From: Nocardia sp. NBC_00403
Lineage (GTDB): Bacteria > Actinomycetota > Actinomycetes > Mycobacteriales > Mycobacteriaceae
Assembly (NCBI RefSeq): GCF_036046055.1
Contig: NZ_CP107939.1
Span: 8,556,001 to 8,620,000 of the forward strand
Direction: 5' to 3'
DNA: 64,000 nt
Part shown: piece by piece, positions 27,640-36,231 of the stretch
How positions within the stretch are numbered: position 1 is the first letter of the stretch
Layout of the letters: each line of letters opens with the position of its first letter
The notes under the pieces: model-generated
Seen by the model: only the letters and a program-made list of their open reading frames with translations
The model's database searches: none
Told to the model about the DNA's origin: nothing
Position numbers and translations under genes: made by a program

Positions 27640-27812
27640 TTCGGAATGAATATTCCGGAGGCAGACGACCGAGCGGGCAAGGCTCAGTAGTGCGTGGGAT
27701 GTCAGCGCGGCGTTCATAGCGGGTTCGCAGCCTTGTGAACGTATGGAGCCACGCGAATGTGCGTTCGGCCGTCACCGCAGTTTCCCGAGTCCGGAGCCGT
27801 GGCCTGTGTTAC
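27640..27812 (-). pseudogene. IS5-family transposase C-terminal remnant, frameshifted
   Basis: The minus strand reads NTGHGSGLGKLR-stop in one frame, then AERTFAWLHTFTRLRTRYER in the next and HALLSLARSVVCLR in a third. These correspond in order to the NTGHGSGLGKxRWVVERTFAWLH...CSLICLR tail of IS5-family transposases. One nonsense change and two frameshifts make it inactive. It lies between the second T7SS cassette and the helicase 3' end. Confidence 0.75.
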
Positions 27813-27960
27813 GGCGGGCGATGGTCGGGGTGGTGCCACGGGAGCTGCGAGCGGCGGAGAGGGGTCGCGAGCGTCGCCAGGAGCGGCTCCGAGCGTGGAT
27901 AGGATTCGATGAGCTTGTGATCGGAATCGACAGAGGTGTCCACCGCGCGTCCGTGCTCGA

Positions 27961-28608
27961 CTACCAGTTACGGGCGGGATGCCAGTCGATACCGAGTTCG
28001 GTCAGGGCCTGCATTCTTTGTGCGGACAGTCGGCCCGTTCGATAGTCGTTGCGGCGTGATCGGATCCACGTGCCGAGCCGGAAACCGTCGCAGGTGACAT
28101 AGCAGGTGGGAATATCGATGTGCCCGTGAAGCTCGCGGTAGGCGCTCAGTGCGGCAATAGCTTTGTCCCACAGAACTTCTCGTGGGCCACGCCAGTCGAT
28201 GCCGAGGGCTTCGAGTTCACGGGCGCGGGCCACGGGCAGCGTGCCCGAGCGATGGTCGCGTCGGCATTGCATGAGCCACGCGCCGAGCCGGAATCCGTCC
28301 GCGGTGCGGTGACTGTTGTCGACGTCCGCGTGGCCGTGCTCGCTGCGGTATGCCTCGAGGTGTTCGATTCCGATCCGCCACCGGGATTGTTTGTGCGCAG
28401 AGCCGCCGGTGAGCTGTGGGCCGAGATCGACGCCTAGCCGGTGCAGGTCGTCGATCTGGGCAGCGGTCAATTCGCCCGCTCGGTAGCTGGTTCGGCATCC
28501 GCTGATCCACGCACCGAGCCGAAATCCCGTTGGTGTCGTATACCTTTGGGCAGGGTTGGCGTGCCCGTGCTCGCGGCGGAAGGCGACCAGATCTTCGAGG
28601 TGCCGGTT
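27961..28608 (-). pseudogene. 3' part of the helicase gene, cut off by an in-frame TGA
   Basis: This segment is in the same frame as the upstream helicase frame and encodes the fifth to seventh helicase-associated repeats (HLEDLVAFRREHGHA, RWRIGIEHLEAYRSEHGHA, LWDKAIAALSAYRELHGH). It ends GIDWHPARNW. Only a TGA at 28609-28611 separates it from the 778-residue frame. It could be expressed only by readthrough or from an internal ATG at 28470. Confidence 0.8.
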
Positions 28609-30945
28609 TCACAGACGTCGGCTCCATCGCTGTTCGGCGAGGTCGATGCCCGCGGCGACCAACGCAGTGACCTGTTCACTCGACAATGTCCCGGCGCGGA
28701 ACATTTCACGCCGCCGCGACAACCACTTGCCGAGCTGGAAACCGTCCGGTGCGACATAGGTGGCCGGGACTTCCGTGTGACCATGATGCGTCCGATAGGC
28801 ATCGAGCGCGGACAACGCCCTCTTCCACCGGGTTGCGCGGCGGCTGATGGTCGGATTCCAGTCGATATCGAGAGATTCCAAGGCGGCGGCGTGCTCCTCC
28901 GGCAAGGTGCCCGCCTGGTATTGCTCGCGGCGTTTGCGCAGCCATTGCCCCAGCTCGAAGCCGTCGGCGGTCACATACGAGACCGCGACATCGCCGTGCC
29001 CATGCGCGGTACGAAAAGCGCGGAGCGCGGCGATTGCGGCCTCCCATCGGACGGCGAACGAATCCCAGCCGACGCCAAGGGCTTCCAGCTCCGTCACCCG
29101 CTCCACCGAAAGCTTCCCGGCCCGTTGCCGAGCGCGGTACTGCGCCAGCCACTCACCCAACCGGTGTCCGTCCGCAGCCCGGTAGTCGGCGGCGACGTTC
29201 GCATGTCCGTGCTCGGCGCGGAATCGGTGCAGCGCGGCGATTCCCGTTTCCCATCTGGTCGAAAACGGATCCCAGTCCACGCCGAGGGCTTCCAGCTTCG
29301 CAACCCGGTCGATGCGCAGTGTCGCGGCCTTGTATTCGCGTCGGCACCGTCCCAACCACCGGCCCAACGGGTAGCCGTCGGGAGTGCGGTAGTCGTAGGC
29401 GACATCGACGTGTCCGAACTCGGTGTGAAAGGCCACGAGAGCGCCGTAGTTCTCCCACCATGGTGAGGTCGTCGTCGCCACGGTGCGCAGCAAGATCGCT
29501 CGATGGAACGCATCGCTCACCCGTGCGGGTGCGCCATCGATCTGCAACCAGCCAGGGAGACAACCGGTTTCCCGAGATTCGGGCAGTCCGCGCCGCGACA
29601 GCTGACGCCGATGATCGAGGTCGTCGGCGATCCTTTCATCGTGCGCACGCAACGCCCGCACCACCCGCCAGACGGTATCGAATTCCGAACCATCCAGCGC
29701 CGCTAGCGGATTCTCGTCCTCGGTGAGGAGGATCGGCACGATGATCGTGGCGACCTTTCCCGTCTCCCCACCACGCCGCAAGGCCCGGCCCACGGCCTGC
29801 ACCACGTCGGTGGTCGAGTCGCGCGGGTCGGCGAACATCACGGCGTCCAAGGCGGGCACGTCCACGCCCTCGGCGAGCACGCGTGCGTTGGAGACCACCA
29901 CGGTGGAGTCACCTGGGCGCTGTAGTGCGGCCAGCGCGGCACGGCGATGCTGCGGCGGCATGTCCCCGCTCACCCAGCGGGCCCGCACCGCCCACTGTGG
30001 CCGGTCGTCCGCGGGCAACAGGTTGATCGCGGCGGCCAACCCCGTGGCGAACCGAGTCGCCGCCATCACCCGGCCGTGGTAGGTGATCACCCGCCGTAAT
30101 CGGTAGTCGCGCACCGCTTTCACCAAGGCGACCTGCATACCCAGCATCCGTGCCGATACCGCACGCCCCTCCACGGTCACCAGTTGGCGTGCGGCGGTCA
30201 GTTTCGCCACCTCGGCGTCGGTCACCGTCACCACGGCCACGCGATAGTCGGCCAGCAAACCCGACTCGATCGCGGCAGCGAACGGCAGCTGGAACACCTG
30301 CCGACCGAACACCGCGGGATCGTCCATGCTCACACTGTCGGTGCCACCGATCGTCATGATCCGTGGCGTCGCGGTCAGATACAGCCGCCGGGCCGCCGGC
30401 ACCAGCCGATCCTCGTGTATCTGCGCCCACTGCCCCCGCACGCCGGCAGTGCGATGGGCCTCATCGACAATGACCAAACCCCAACGCCCCAAACCATTCT
30501 GGGCATGCGCTGCGATGATCACCGGCAGACTGGCATAGGTGGCGAACACGGTGACGCGCCCAGCTCGCCCGACGAGGACTGCAATCTCGACGGGGTCGGT
30601 GGTAACCGGGGCGTGCAGGCCGATCATCTCCGCGCGTAGCTCGACCGCCGCATCCGTGGCCTGCTTGTCTCCGCACACCGCCGCGATCACACCTGCCGCC
30701 GAACCGAGGTGACTCGCATAGGAGTGCGCGGTCTGCGACAACAACTCCAGGGTGGGCAGGATGATGAGCACCGAACCGTCGGGAACCAGGCGCACCGAGC
30801 ACTCCGCACCGATCAGTGTCTTACCGGTCCCGCACGCGGCCACCACCGTCGCCCGGCCTCGTTCGCCCAGCTCGACACAGACCTTCTCGACGGCATCGGC
30901 TTGGTGCGGCCACAAACTATTGCCCAACTCCTCCGCACTCCGCAC
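28609..30945 (-). CDS. Superfamily 2 DEAD/DEAH helicase with helicase-associated repeats (prematurely stopped)
   Basis: 778 residues from a GTG. Walker A is VAACGTGKT, the Walker B box is VIVDEAHRTAG, motif III LTATPR and motif VI QAVGRALRRG. From about residue 500 come helicase-associated domains of about 67 residues, each opening with a tryptophan (WWENYGALVAF, RWETGIAALHRF, RWEAAIAALRAF, RWKRALSALDAY). The TGA stop falls at the tryptophan position of the fifth repeat, so a TGG-to-TGA change has probably removed three repeats. Such proteins are common on actinobacterial chromosomes and mobile islands; their nucleic-acid substrate is unknown. The helicase core is intact. Confidence 0.85.
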   Translation of the reverse strand: MRSAEELGNSLWPHQADAVEKVCVELGERGRATVVAACGTGKTLIGAECSVRLVPDGSVLIILPTLELLSQTAHSYASHLGSAAGVIAAVCGDKQATDAAVELRAEMIGLHAPVTTDPVEIAVLVGRAGRVTVFATYASLPVIIAAHAQNGLGRWGLVIVDEAHRTAGVRGQWAQIHEDRLVPAARRLYLTATPRIMTIGGTDSVSMDDPAVFGRQVFQLPFAAAIESGLLADYRVAVVTVTDAEVAKLTAARQLVTVEGRAVSARMLGMQVALVKAVRDYRLRRVITYHGRVMAATRFATGLAAAINLLPADDRPQWAVRARWVSGDMPPQHRRAALAALQRPGDSTVVVSNARVLAEGVDVPALDAVMFADPRDSTTDVVQAVGRALRRGGETGKVATIIVPILLTEDENPLAALDGSEFDTVWRVVRALRAHDERIADDLDHRRQLSRRGLPESRETGCLPGWLQIDGAPARVSDAFHRAILLRTVATTTSPWWENYGALVAFHTEFGHVDVAYDYRTPDGYPLGRWLGRCRREYKAATLRIDRVAKLEALGVDWDPFSTRWETGIAALHRFRAEHGHANVAADYRAADGHRLGEWLAQYRARQRAGKLSVERVTELEALGVGWDSFAVRWEAAIAALRAFRTAHGHGDVAVSYVTADGFELGQWLRKRREQYQAGTLPEEHAAALESLDIDWNPTISRRATRWKRALSALDAYRTHHGHTEVPATYVAPDGFQLGKWLSRRREMFRAGTLSSEQVTALVAAGIDLAEQRWSRRL

Positions 30946-31038
30946 CGAAGTTCCTCTGTCTCGAATGTCGTTGGTATCGGTGGTGTTCGAGCCGCCGAGT
31001 TCGGCCGCCGCAGGACCACCCCCGGCACCTCACGTCCG

Positions 31039-31254
31039 CTACGACTTCAACCACGCGTCGATCTGATCCAGGCTGCCGCTGTAGATGCGCTCGCCGTCTT
31101 CGGCGGCCAACAGTGTCCAGCCGCCCGGTGGATGCTCGGCATGGACGAGTAGGTACCCGGCCTGCTCGGCCCGATCCTCGGGGAAACGCACTCGCGCTAC
31201 AAACGAATCCGGTTGCTGCGTCACGGGCCGTGGCCGCCTTTCGTTCTCGTTCAC
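31039..31254 (-). CDS. Small conserved hypothetical protein
   Basis: 71 residues from the GTG at 31254, which overlaps the stop of the upstream gene (GTGA) and follows GGGGGAAA. A short strand-rich sequence ending IYSGSLDQIDAWLKS. No known domain. It is the last of four tightly packed leftward genes (31039-32303) whose junctions all overlap, so they act as one operon. A GTG at 31224 is an alternative start. Confidence 0.55.
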   Translation of the reverse strand: MNENERRPRPVTQQPDSFVARVRFPEDRAEQAGYLLVHAEHPPGGWTLLAAEDGERIYSGSLDQIDAWLKS

Positions 31255-31610
31255 CAGGGTTTCCCCCAAAGTCGGTGTCGGCGTGATGAATCGGGATGGA
31301 TGCGTCCGGCTGCTACCAGTGCGTCGAACGCGGCATGCTTGCGCTCGCAGTCGTGATCGCGGTGCAGTTGCATCGCCAGATGAGCGTCGGCGAGGGTGAA
31401 CGGCTGACCAGGTGGGCCGCATGTCCACGCCTTCGGCCATTCGACCGGTCGTATCGGGCAGCGGCCTCGGGTAGATCGGTCGCGGCGTGGCTTGTCGACC
31501 GGCCACACGCACGCCACCCCGACCATGCCGCACGCGCTGCTCCCGACAACCGCGAGGATGCTGTGCACCACCTGCCAAGTGCCCACGCGCCGTTCATCGC
31601 TCGCAGCCAT
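31251..31610 (-). CDS. Hypothetical protein, N-terminal hydrophobic segment
   Basis: 119 residues. An N-terminal hydrophobic run (VVHSILAVVGSSACGMVGVACVW) suggests a membrane anchor or signal. The C-terminal part FTLADAHLAMQLHRDHDC is histidine- and acid-rich. It overlaps the next gene by 4 bases and the preceding gene by 17. No recognised domain; genuine coding is supported mostly by the packed operon layout. Confidence 0.5.
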   Translation of the reverse strand: MAASDERRVGTWQVVHSILAVVGSSACGMVGVACVWPVDKPRRDRSTRGRCPIRPVEWPKAWTCGPPGQPFTLADAHLAMQLHRDHDCERKHAAFDALVAAGRIHPDSSRRHRLWGKPW

Positions 31611-31935
31611 TGCCCGGATGGATCGGCGGTAGCGCTAGTTGCGCGAGCCCGTCGAGCACCTGTTGGAATGCGAGAGGTTCGGGTGCGCCGTCGGGCAGGC
31701 AGCGTTCGGTGGTGTCGGTCGGAAAGTCGATGCCACGCAGGTGGGCGCGTTCGCGCGGGCTGAACTCCTGCGGCGCGATCCGGCCGTGGTGCACGAGCGT
31801 GTAGTACGCGACCCACTTCCACGCGCACCGGTCGATCCGGCACGCACGGTGTCGCCGCATCTGCCGGTGCGCCAGCTCGACTTCAGCTGAGCCGCAGATG
31901 TTCGGTGGTGTGACGATCGTGTCAACGCTCATCAC
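31594..31935 (-). CDS. Hypothetical protein
   Basis: 113 residues, basic and rich in His, Cys and Trp near the start (RQMRRHRACRIDRCAWKWVAYYT), then an FSPRERAHLRGIDFP segment. No known domain. Its start overlaps the stop of the gene at 31932 by 4 bases (ATGA). It probably acts with the other three genes of the operon; their role is unknown. Confidence 0.55.
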   Translation of the reverse strand: MMSVDTIVTPPNICGSAEVELAHRQMRRHRACRIDRCAWKWVAYYTLVHHGRIAPQEFSPRERAHLRGIDFPTDTTERCLPDGAPEPLAFQQVLDGLAQLALPPIHPGNGCER

Positions 31936-32303
31936 GCTGCCCCCATCTCGACGCCGGACCTGTGTTGTGCGCTACGCGCCCACATGCCTTGCGGGCAAAC
32001 AGTTTCCAAGTCGAAGCCTGCATCGCAGATCAACGCGGGCAGGCAGTCCACGTGCCCGAGGTCGAAGACAACGATCACCTCGACTCCCAGTCCGGCCGCT
32101 ATGCCGAGCGCGTACCTGATCGGGTCGACGTCGGCCGGTGGGCGCACGGTGTACACGTACTGGTAGCCGAGCGTGCGAGCGTGCCGCTGCACGTCGTTGG
32201 CGTGGCGTGGCGCATCCAGACCGGACACGTCATTGCGCACGAACCCAATAGCTTTCGGTTTGTCGCTTGTCGTCGGCGACTTGATGGTTTGCGTGTGTGT
32301 CAT
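31932..32303 (-). CDS. Hypothetical protein with a degenerate serine-recombinase-like fold
   Basis: 123 residues from the ATG at 32303 (GGGGGAACC upstream). AIGFVRNDVSGLDAPRHANDVQ, then LGYQYVYTV, then VEVIVVFDLGHVD follow the strand order of a resolvase N-terminal domain, but the catalytic serine context (YxRVSxxxQ) is altered, so recombinase activity is unlikely. It heads a four-gene leftward operon, divergent from the HTH gene at 32637 across a 333-base gap. The fold suggestion is weak. Confidence 0.55.
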   Translation of the reverse strand: MTHTQTIKSPTTSDKPKAIGFVRNDVSGLDAPRHANDVQRHARTLGYQYVYTVRPPADVDPIRYALGIAAGLGVEVIVVFDLGHVDCLPALICDAGFDLETVCPQGMWARSAQHRSGVEMGAA

Positions 32304-32636
32304 GGTTCCCCCGGAACCTGGTCGGTGTGCTGGGTTGTGAGGCGTTCGGACGACCGGCAGCAAGGATCGCTGTTTGCTCGCGGGGTGGATTCGAGCCGTG
32401 ACGCACTCAGCCGAAGTTGGTGTAGTTCACGCATTTTGGAGGCCACCGTGGTCTCCAAGCTGCGGTGTCATCCGAACGCTGCGTTCAATGGCACCACGAG
32501 CGATACGATGAAACGAGCAAATCTGGGAGTCCCAAACAAGTCGTCCCAAATCTGCAGGAAGAATCCCGGATCAGCCGCGCAGTGCGTTCCACATTCGAGT
32601 CCCGACTGTCCCAGAACCGCAGGGGGTGCATGAACC
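32304..32636. other. Divergent intergenic region before the HTH regulator
   Basis: No gene is supported. The region must hold promoters for both the leftward hypothetical operon and the rightward WhiJ-like gene. An AGGGGG ribosome-like site (about 32620) precedes a seven-codon frame ATG AAC CTT GAC CAG CGA AGA TGA (32631-32654), which overlaps the TTG start of the regulator. Confidence 0.4.
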
Positions 32637-33527
32637 TTGACCAGCGAAGATGACGCTTCGACGCTGCCCAGGCGACAGCTTGGGCGATTCCTCCGCGAAA
32701 CCCGCGAAGGACAGGGGCTGTCCCTCGACCAAGCCGCGAAGCTGGCCGAACTGAGCAAGAGTGGGCTACACCGCATCGAAACCGCGCAGGTGGCGAAGGT
32801 AAAGATTCGCGAAATCAGAGCCCTGTGCGAGATATACGGAGTGTCAGCGGACGAAACCAGCCGCGTGCTCAAACTTGCCGAGCAGGCACAGGTCAAGAGT
32901 TGGCACACTGCGTTCGACGGTCTCTACAGCGATTCCACATTCAATATGTTCGTTGGACTCGAAGCCTCTGCGCGCCAGCTGATTTCATACCATGAGATCG
33001 TTCCCGGCCTGTTGCAGACGGCCGACTACGCACGCGCACTGATCAGCGCGTTCTATCGTGATAGCAGCCCGGAGGACATCGACCGCCGGGTGGAGCTGCG
33101 ACTGAAACGGCAAGCGATCATCACCCGCAAGTCCGACCCAGTGAAACTCGAACTGTTGCTTCACGAATCCGCTCTACACCGCGTCCTCGGCAGCCCTCGC
33201 ATCATGGCCGCACAGTTGCGACACCTGGCCGAGATCAGCAAGCTACCAAACGTCTCACTTCGGATACACCCGTTCACGAGTGGGTGCATGTTGGGCCTGT
33301 TGCACGGCCCGTTAGTGATCCTCGATTTCGGCATCAACGCCAAGGGTGAGCAGGTTGAGCCACCGCTGGTCTATTTCGAAGGTGCCGGTAAGCCGGATCT
33401 TTACCTCGAGAGTGCCGACGATGTCCGGCGTTATGCTGAGCTTGCTACGGCCATCCGGAGTACATGCGTGGATGAAACGAGATCGCGAGACCTGCTCAGG
33501 CAGGCAGCAAGGAGTTATGCAGCGTGA
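32637..33527 (+). CDS. WhiJ-like XRE-family regulator with DUF5753 domain
   Basis: 296 residues from a TTG at 32637. An N-terminal helix-turn-helix (LGRFLRETREGQGLSLDQAA, KLAELSKSGLHRIE; about 15-75) is followed by the DUF5753 region (YHEIVPGLLQTADYARAL, ELRLKRQAI, LRIHPF...LLHGPLVILDF). This architecture is that of the Streptomyces WhiJ group, which works with small DUF397 proteins. Two DUF397 genes follow, the first overlapping by 4 bases, so this is the regulator of a three-gene module. Confidence 0.88.
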   Translation: MTSEDDASTLPRRQLGRFLRETREGQGLSLDQAAKLAELSKSGLHRIETAQVAKVKIREIRALCEIYGVSADETSRVLKLAEQAQVKSWHTAFDGLYSDSTFNMFVGLEASARQLISYHEIVPGLLQTADYARALISAFYRDSSPEDIDRRVELRLKRQAIITRKSDPVKLELLLHESALHRVLGSPRIMAAQLRHLAEISKLPNVSLRIHPFTSGCMLGLLHGPLVILDFGINAKGEQVEPPLVYFEGAGKPDLYLESADDVRRYAELATAIRSTCVDETRSRDLLRQAARSYAA

Positions 33528-33733
33528 ATGCGAACCCGACCGGAGTGAACTGGTTCAAGAGCAGCCACAGCAGCGGCCAAACCGAGTGCGTTGAGGTGGC
33601 GTGGCTCGACGGGGCCAACGTTGGCGTTCGTGACTCGAAGAACCCTACCGGCCCGGCACTGATCTTCACCCCGAGCGAATGGGACGCCTTCACCGCTGGC
33701 GTCACCAACGGAGAGTTCAACCACCCAGCCTGA
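33524..33733 (+). CDS. DUF397 protein, partner of the WhiJ-like regulator
   Basis: 69 residues from a GTG overlapping the regulator stop (GTGA). WFKSSHSSGQTECVEVAWLD, VGVRDSKNP and FTPSEWDAFTAGV are the complete DUF397 signature. In Streptomyces such small proteins are encoded beside WhiJ-type regulators and modulate them; the same is inferred here. Confidence 0.9.
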   Translation: MNANPTGVNWFKSSHSSGQTECVEVAWLDGANVGVRDSKNPTGPALIFTPSEWDAFTAGVTNGEFNHPA

Positions 33734-33790
33734 GCCAGGCACAACCACCGAGCACCCTCACAGCAGCCCGGACGGCGAAGGAGCTCGAGT

Positions 33791-34006
33791 GTGAACAACA
33801 TTGACTTGTCTCGAGCTCCCTGGTTCAAAAGCAGTCACAGTGGCAGCCAGAGCGACTGTGTTGAGGTGGCGTGGCTCGCAGGCGGCGGCGTCAGCGTCCG
33901 CGATTCGAATAACCCCAGCAGTCCGGCGCTGATCTTCACGCCGGGCGAATGGGACGCCTTCACCGCTGGCGTCATGGTCGGAGACGACCGCCCCCTAGAC
34001 GAGTAG
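33791..34006 (+). CDS. Second DUF397 protein
   Basis: 71 residues from a GTG (AAGGAG upstream). The WFKSSHSGSQSDCVEVAWLA and FTPGEWDAFTAGV motifs are nearly the same as in the preceding gene, so the pair arose by tandem duplication. It lies 57 bases after the first copy. Confidence 0.88.
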   Translation: MNNIDLSRAPWFKSSHSGSQSDCVEVAWLAGGGVSVRDSNNPSSPALIFTPGEWDAFTAGVMVGDDRPLDE

Positions 34007-34182
34007 GTCCAAAGTTCGCTGACTGATAGTTCGCCAGTGTCGAAGTTTGTGGGAATTCCGGATCGCCTCGGCCCACTCGAGTCTCGACTGCATGCCGGCT
34101 GCCGCAACCGCCGCGTCTGCAGTCGGGCTGGGATACTTGCTGCCGTGCTCTCGGTAAAGATGAACGATCTGGCGGTCAGTCT

Positions 34183-34674
34183 GTGGGCGTGCTGCCGAGT
34201 CTCGGTTTGATGGAGCCACCGGGAGGGCTGAATGCCGCTCTCAGCGAGCGTGTGGCTCGTGGAATCGTCCACCGGGGTGAGGTTTTGACGTGGGCCGACT
34301 CCACCGCCGACGCCGACAATGCGCCATCATTCTTTCCCGATCTCACCGGTTGGGAATGCAACGACAGTTCATTTCATCTGGAGGACTTCGTCCCAGTTGA
34401 CGTCGTCACCATCGATGACCAGCCGTCCATCGGAGAGGACGGCCAGCGGATTCTGCTCCTGCGCGGAGTCGCGCTGGCCGCAGCGATAGGCCGCCTCGTC
34501 CACGGACTCGATCCACCAACTCCAGTGCGCTGCATCGTCGGCGTCAACGAGACCAATGCCACGTTCAGGTTCGACCGAATTCGTGTCGGCGAACGCTGGA
34601 ACTCCCCACACCTGGACGACTATCGACAGGACAAAATGATCGTCGTCGACATCGAACCAGCCGACGACATTTGA
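34183..34674 (+). CDS. Hypothetical protein, immunity-protein-sized
   Basis: Up to 163 residues (GTG at 34183; an in-frame ATG at 34210 gives 154). Acidic, with no signal peptide or membrane helix and no domain I recognise; it ends MIVVDIEPADDI. Size, acidity and isolation beside mobile-element debris and T7SS lipoproteins resemble orphan immunity proteins, but that is only a suggestion. Its TGA overlaps the frame of the Tn3 transposase remnant. Confidence 0.45.
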   Translation: MGVLPSLGLMEPPGGLNAALSERVARGIVHRGEVLTWADSTADADNAPSFFPDLTGWECNDSSFHLEDFVPVDVVTIDDQPSIGEDGQRILLLRGVALAAAIGRLVHGLDPPTPVRCIVGVNETNATFRFDRIRVGERWNSPHLDDYRQDKMIVVDIEPADDI

Positions 34675-35048
34675 AATACACGCAGGCGGGCCCGAGCACC
34701 ATCGTCTTCTGCGGCACGGACTCCGCGCTCACCGGCGCCGACCGCGAGCACGCCGAGGTGTCGATGCCTGTGCTGCACCTGCGGCAATCCGCGCTGGCGC
34801 ACATCAACACCATGCTGCTGCAAGCGGTTCTGGAGGATCCGCGATTCAACGACCTGGTCGGGGCGACCGAACGGCGCGCACTGTCGCCGTTGTTCTGGTC
34901 CAACTTCAACCTCTACGCCCGGTTCCGGCTCGACACGAACACCTGCCTGGACCTCACCCGGGAAGGCAACCAGGTCGCGGTCCTCGTCCGCAGCTCACAC
35001 CTTCTACTTCGCCGGAGCACCGTCCCCGGACGGTTGCACGCCGATTGA
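34671..35048 (+). pseudogene. Tn3-family transposase C-terminal fragment
   Basis: The frame reads LAHINTMLLQAVLEDPRF then RRALSPLFWSNFNLYARFRL, the terminal region of Tn3-family DDE transposases (ALVYVNTLMIQ...LTPLFWSHVxPYGxF). Everything upstream, including the catalytic residues, is missing. The last about 60 bases already belong to a conserved upstream region shared with 46390 onwards, so the fragment marks the junction of that duplication. Confidence 0.8.
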
Positions 35049-35142
35049 CCGGCCGGTACGTTCAATCCAGCTGAACAGGGGGCGGGGAGCCGGGCCGGCC
35101 CTGATCGATGTCATCGATGCAGCCGGCGACCGGGAGGAACAC
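34983..35142 (+). promoter_or_regulatory. Conserved upstream region of the lipoprotein module, copy A
   Basis: This stretch is nearly identical to 46390-46549 upstream of the paralogous lipoprotein. Shared features are TTGACCGGCCGGTAC, CTGAACAGGGGGCGGGGAGC and the perfect inverted repeat ATCGATGTCATCGAT (35104-35118), then a GGGAGGA ribosome site. Strong conservation of non-coding sequence suggests a promoter with an operator, or a very recent duplication. Confidence 0.55.
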
Positions 35143-35715
35143 ATGTCCAGCAGGGGAAAAACACTGCTCGGTGCCGCGTTTGCCGTCAGCGCTGTTGTCT
35201 TGCTTTCGGGATGTGGACAATCGAGCGACGGCGACGCCAAGCCCACAACTCCTTCCACAAGTGCCGCGCCTTCGCTGGCTGCTGATGCGCCGAGCAGCTA
35301 CAACCCATGCAAAGACGTTCCACAAAGCGTGCTGGACGCGGAGAAGCTGCACCAAACCCGCATCGCCAACGACGATACGAGCGCTGGGGTCAAATGGCGC
35401 GGTTGCGCCTACGTACGGTCGAGCAGCTATGGGGTGAGTATCCGCACAACGAATCTCACCATCGATGCCGTCCGCAGCCGCAACTTCCCGGAGACCGCCG
35501 AGTTCACTATCAATGGCAGGCGGGCGATCTCGACACGTCAGTTCGACGGCCCGTTCATCAAAGAGGCATGCACCGTGGATGTCGAGATGAAGGGCGGCAG
35601 CCTCGAAATCAATCTGACCAACCCCAAGGCAACCGACACCGGAAACCTTGACTCGTGTCAGTTGGCGCGCGACTTGGCGGAGAAGGTTGCACCCAGTCTG
35701 CCCGCCACTGCCTGA
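35143..35715 (+). CDS. DUF3558-type lipoprotein, copy A
   Basis: 190 residues. The signal peptide LLGAAFAVSAVVLLSGC ends in a lipobox (LSGC, Cys25). The mature part has YNPCKDVPQSVLDAEKL and a second cysteine-bearing segment, typical of DUF3558 lipoproteins of Nocardia and Mycobacterium. Members are surface lipoproteins often encoded beside ESX substrates. It is highly similar to 46550-47119 and heads the same gene order. Role unknown; immunity or substrate-interaction roles are possible. Confidence 0.8.
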   Translation: MSSRGKTLLGAAFAVSAVVLLSGCGQSSDGDAKPTTPSTSAAPSLAADAPSSYNPCKDVPQSVLDAEKLHQTRIANDDTSAGVKWRGCAYVRSSSYGVSIRTTNLTIDAVRSRNFPETAEFTINGRRAISTRQFDGPFIKEACTVDVEMKGGSLEINLTNPKATDTGNLDSCQLARDLAEKVAPSLPATA

Positions 35716-35751
35716 CTACTGCTGCACGGAACGATCTGGGAGGGGACCCAT

Positions 35752-36231
35752 ATGGCAAACGACGACAAGGTTCAACCGAGCCCATTGGCGAACCTAATAG
35801 GGGAAGCCCGTGACGGTCGGCTGACGGTGCGGATGGATCTCGAGAAGTTCGTCTATATAGACCGCGACTGCCAATACTTCAAGGATCAGATCGTAGACAT
35901 CCAGAACAGGATGTCCGAGATCTCTCAGCAGGACACGTGGGGTCTCGGTGAAAAATTCGATCCGCAAGGAGATCGGGACCTGATCTCAGCCAAGACGATG
36001 GTCTCGCGCTGGCGGGAGAAGTCACAGAGCACACAGAACCCGAACAACATCTACGCGGTCATGGAATCGCACTACAAGGTCATCGAGGACTTCCAGACCC
36101 TGTTCCGCACCGTCCGCGAACGCATCACCAGCGTCGACACCGACCAGGCCACCAAATACCAGGACCTGGAGGCGAACCTGCCGAAGCAACCGCCAGCCCA
36201 GGCGAAGATCTTCTCCTGGCCAGGGCTGTAA
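35752..36231 (+). CDS. Small helical T7SS-cluster protein, copy A
   Basis: 159 residues, predicted largely helical, with no signal peptide. It has SPLANLIGEARDGRLTVRMD, a WGLGEKFDPQGDRDL segment and ends KIFSWPGL. Closely similar to 47154-47633, where the next genes are a PPE/WXG-like substrate and EspG, so it is probably an ESX-associated component. Here the following gene is instead a lipoprotein starting within its stop codon (TAATG). Confidence 0.7.
   Translation: MANDDKVQPSPLANLIGEARDGRLTVRMDLEKFVYIDRDCQYFKDQIVDIQNRMSEISQQDTWGLGEKFDPQGDRDLISAKTMVSRWREKSQSTQNPNNIYAVMESHYKVIEDFQTLFRTVRERITSVDTDQATKYQDLEANLPKQPPAQAKIFSWPGL

Noticed and set aside
28610..28625. A frameshift in the helicase gene
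   Set aside because: The frames on both sides of the break are the same; the interruption is a single TGA codon.
33995..34219. Leftward 74-codon frame between the second DUF397 gene and the next gene
   Set aside because: It overlaps both neighbours, has no ribosome site and its codons do not show the GC-rich third positions of real genes here.
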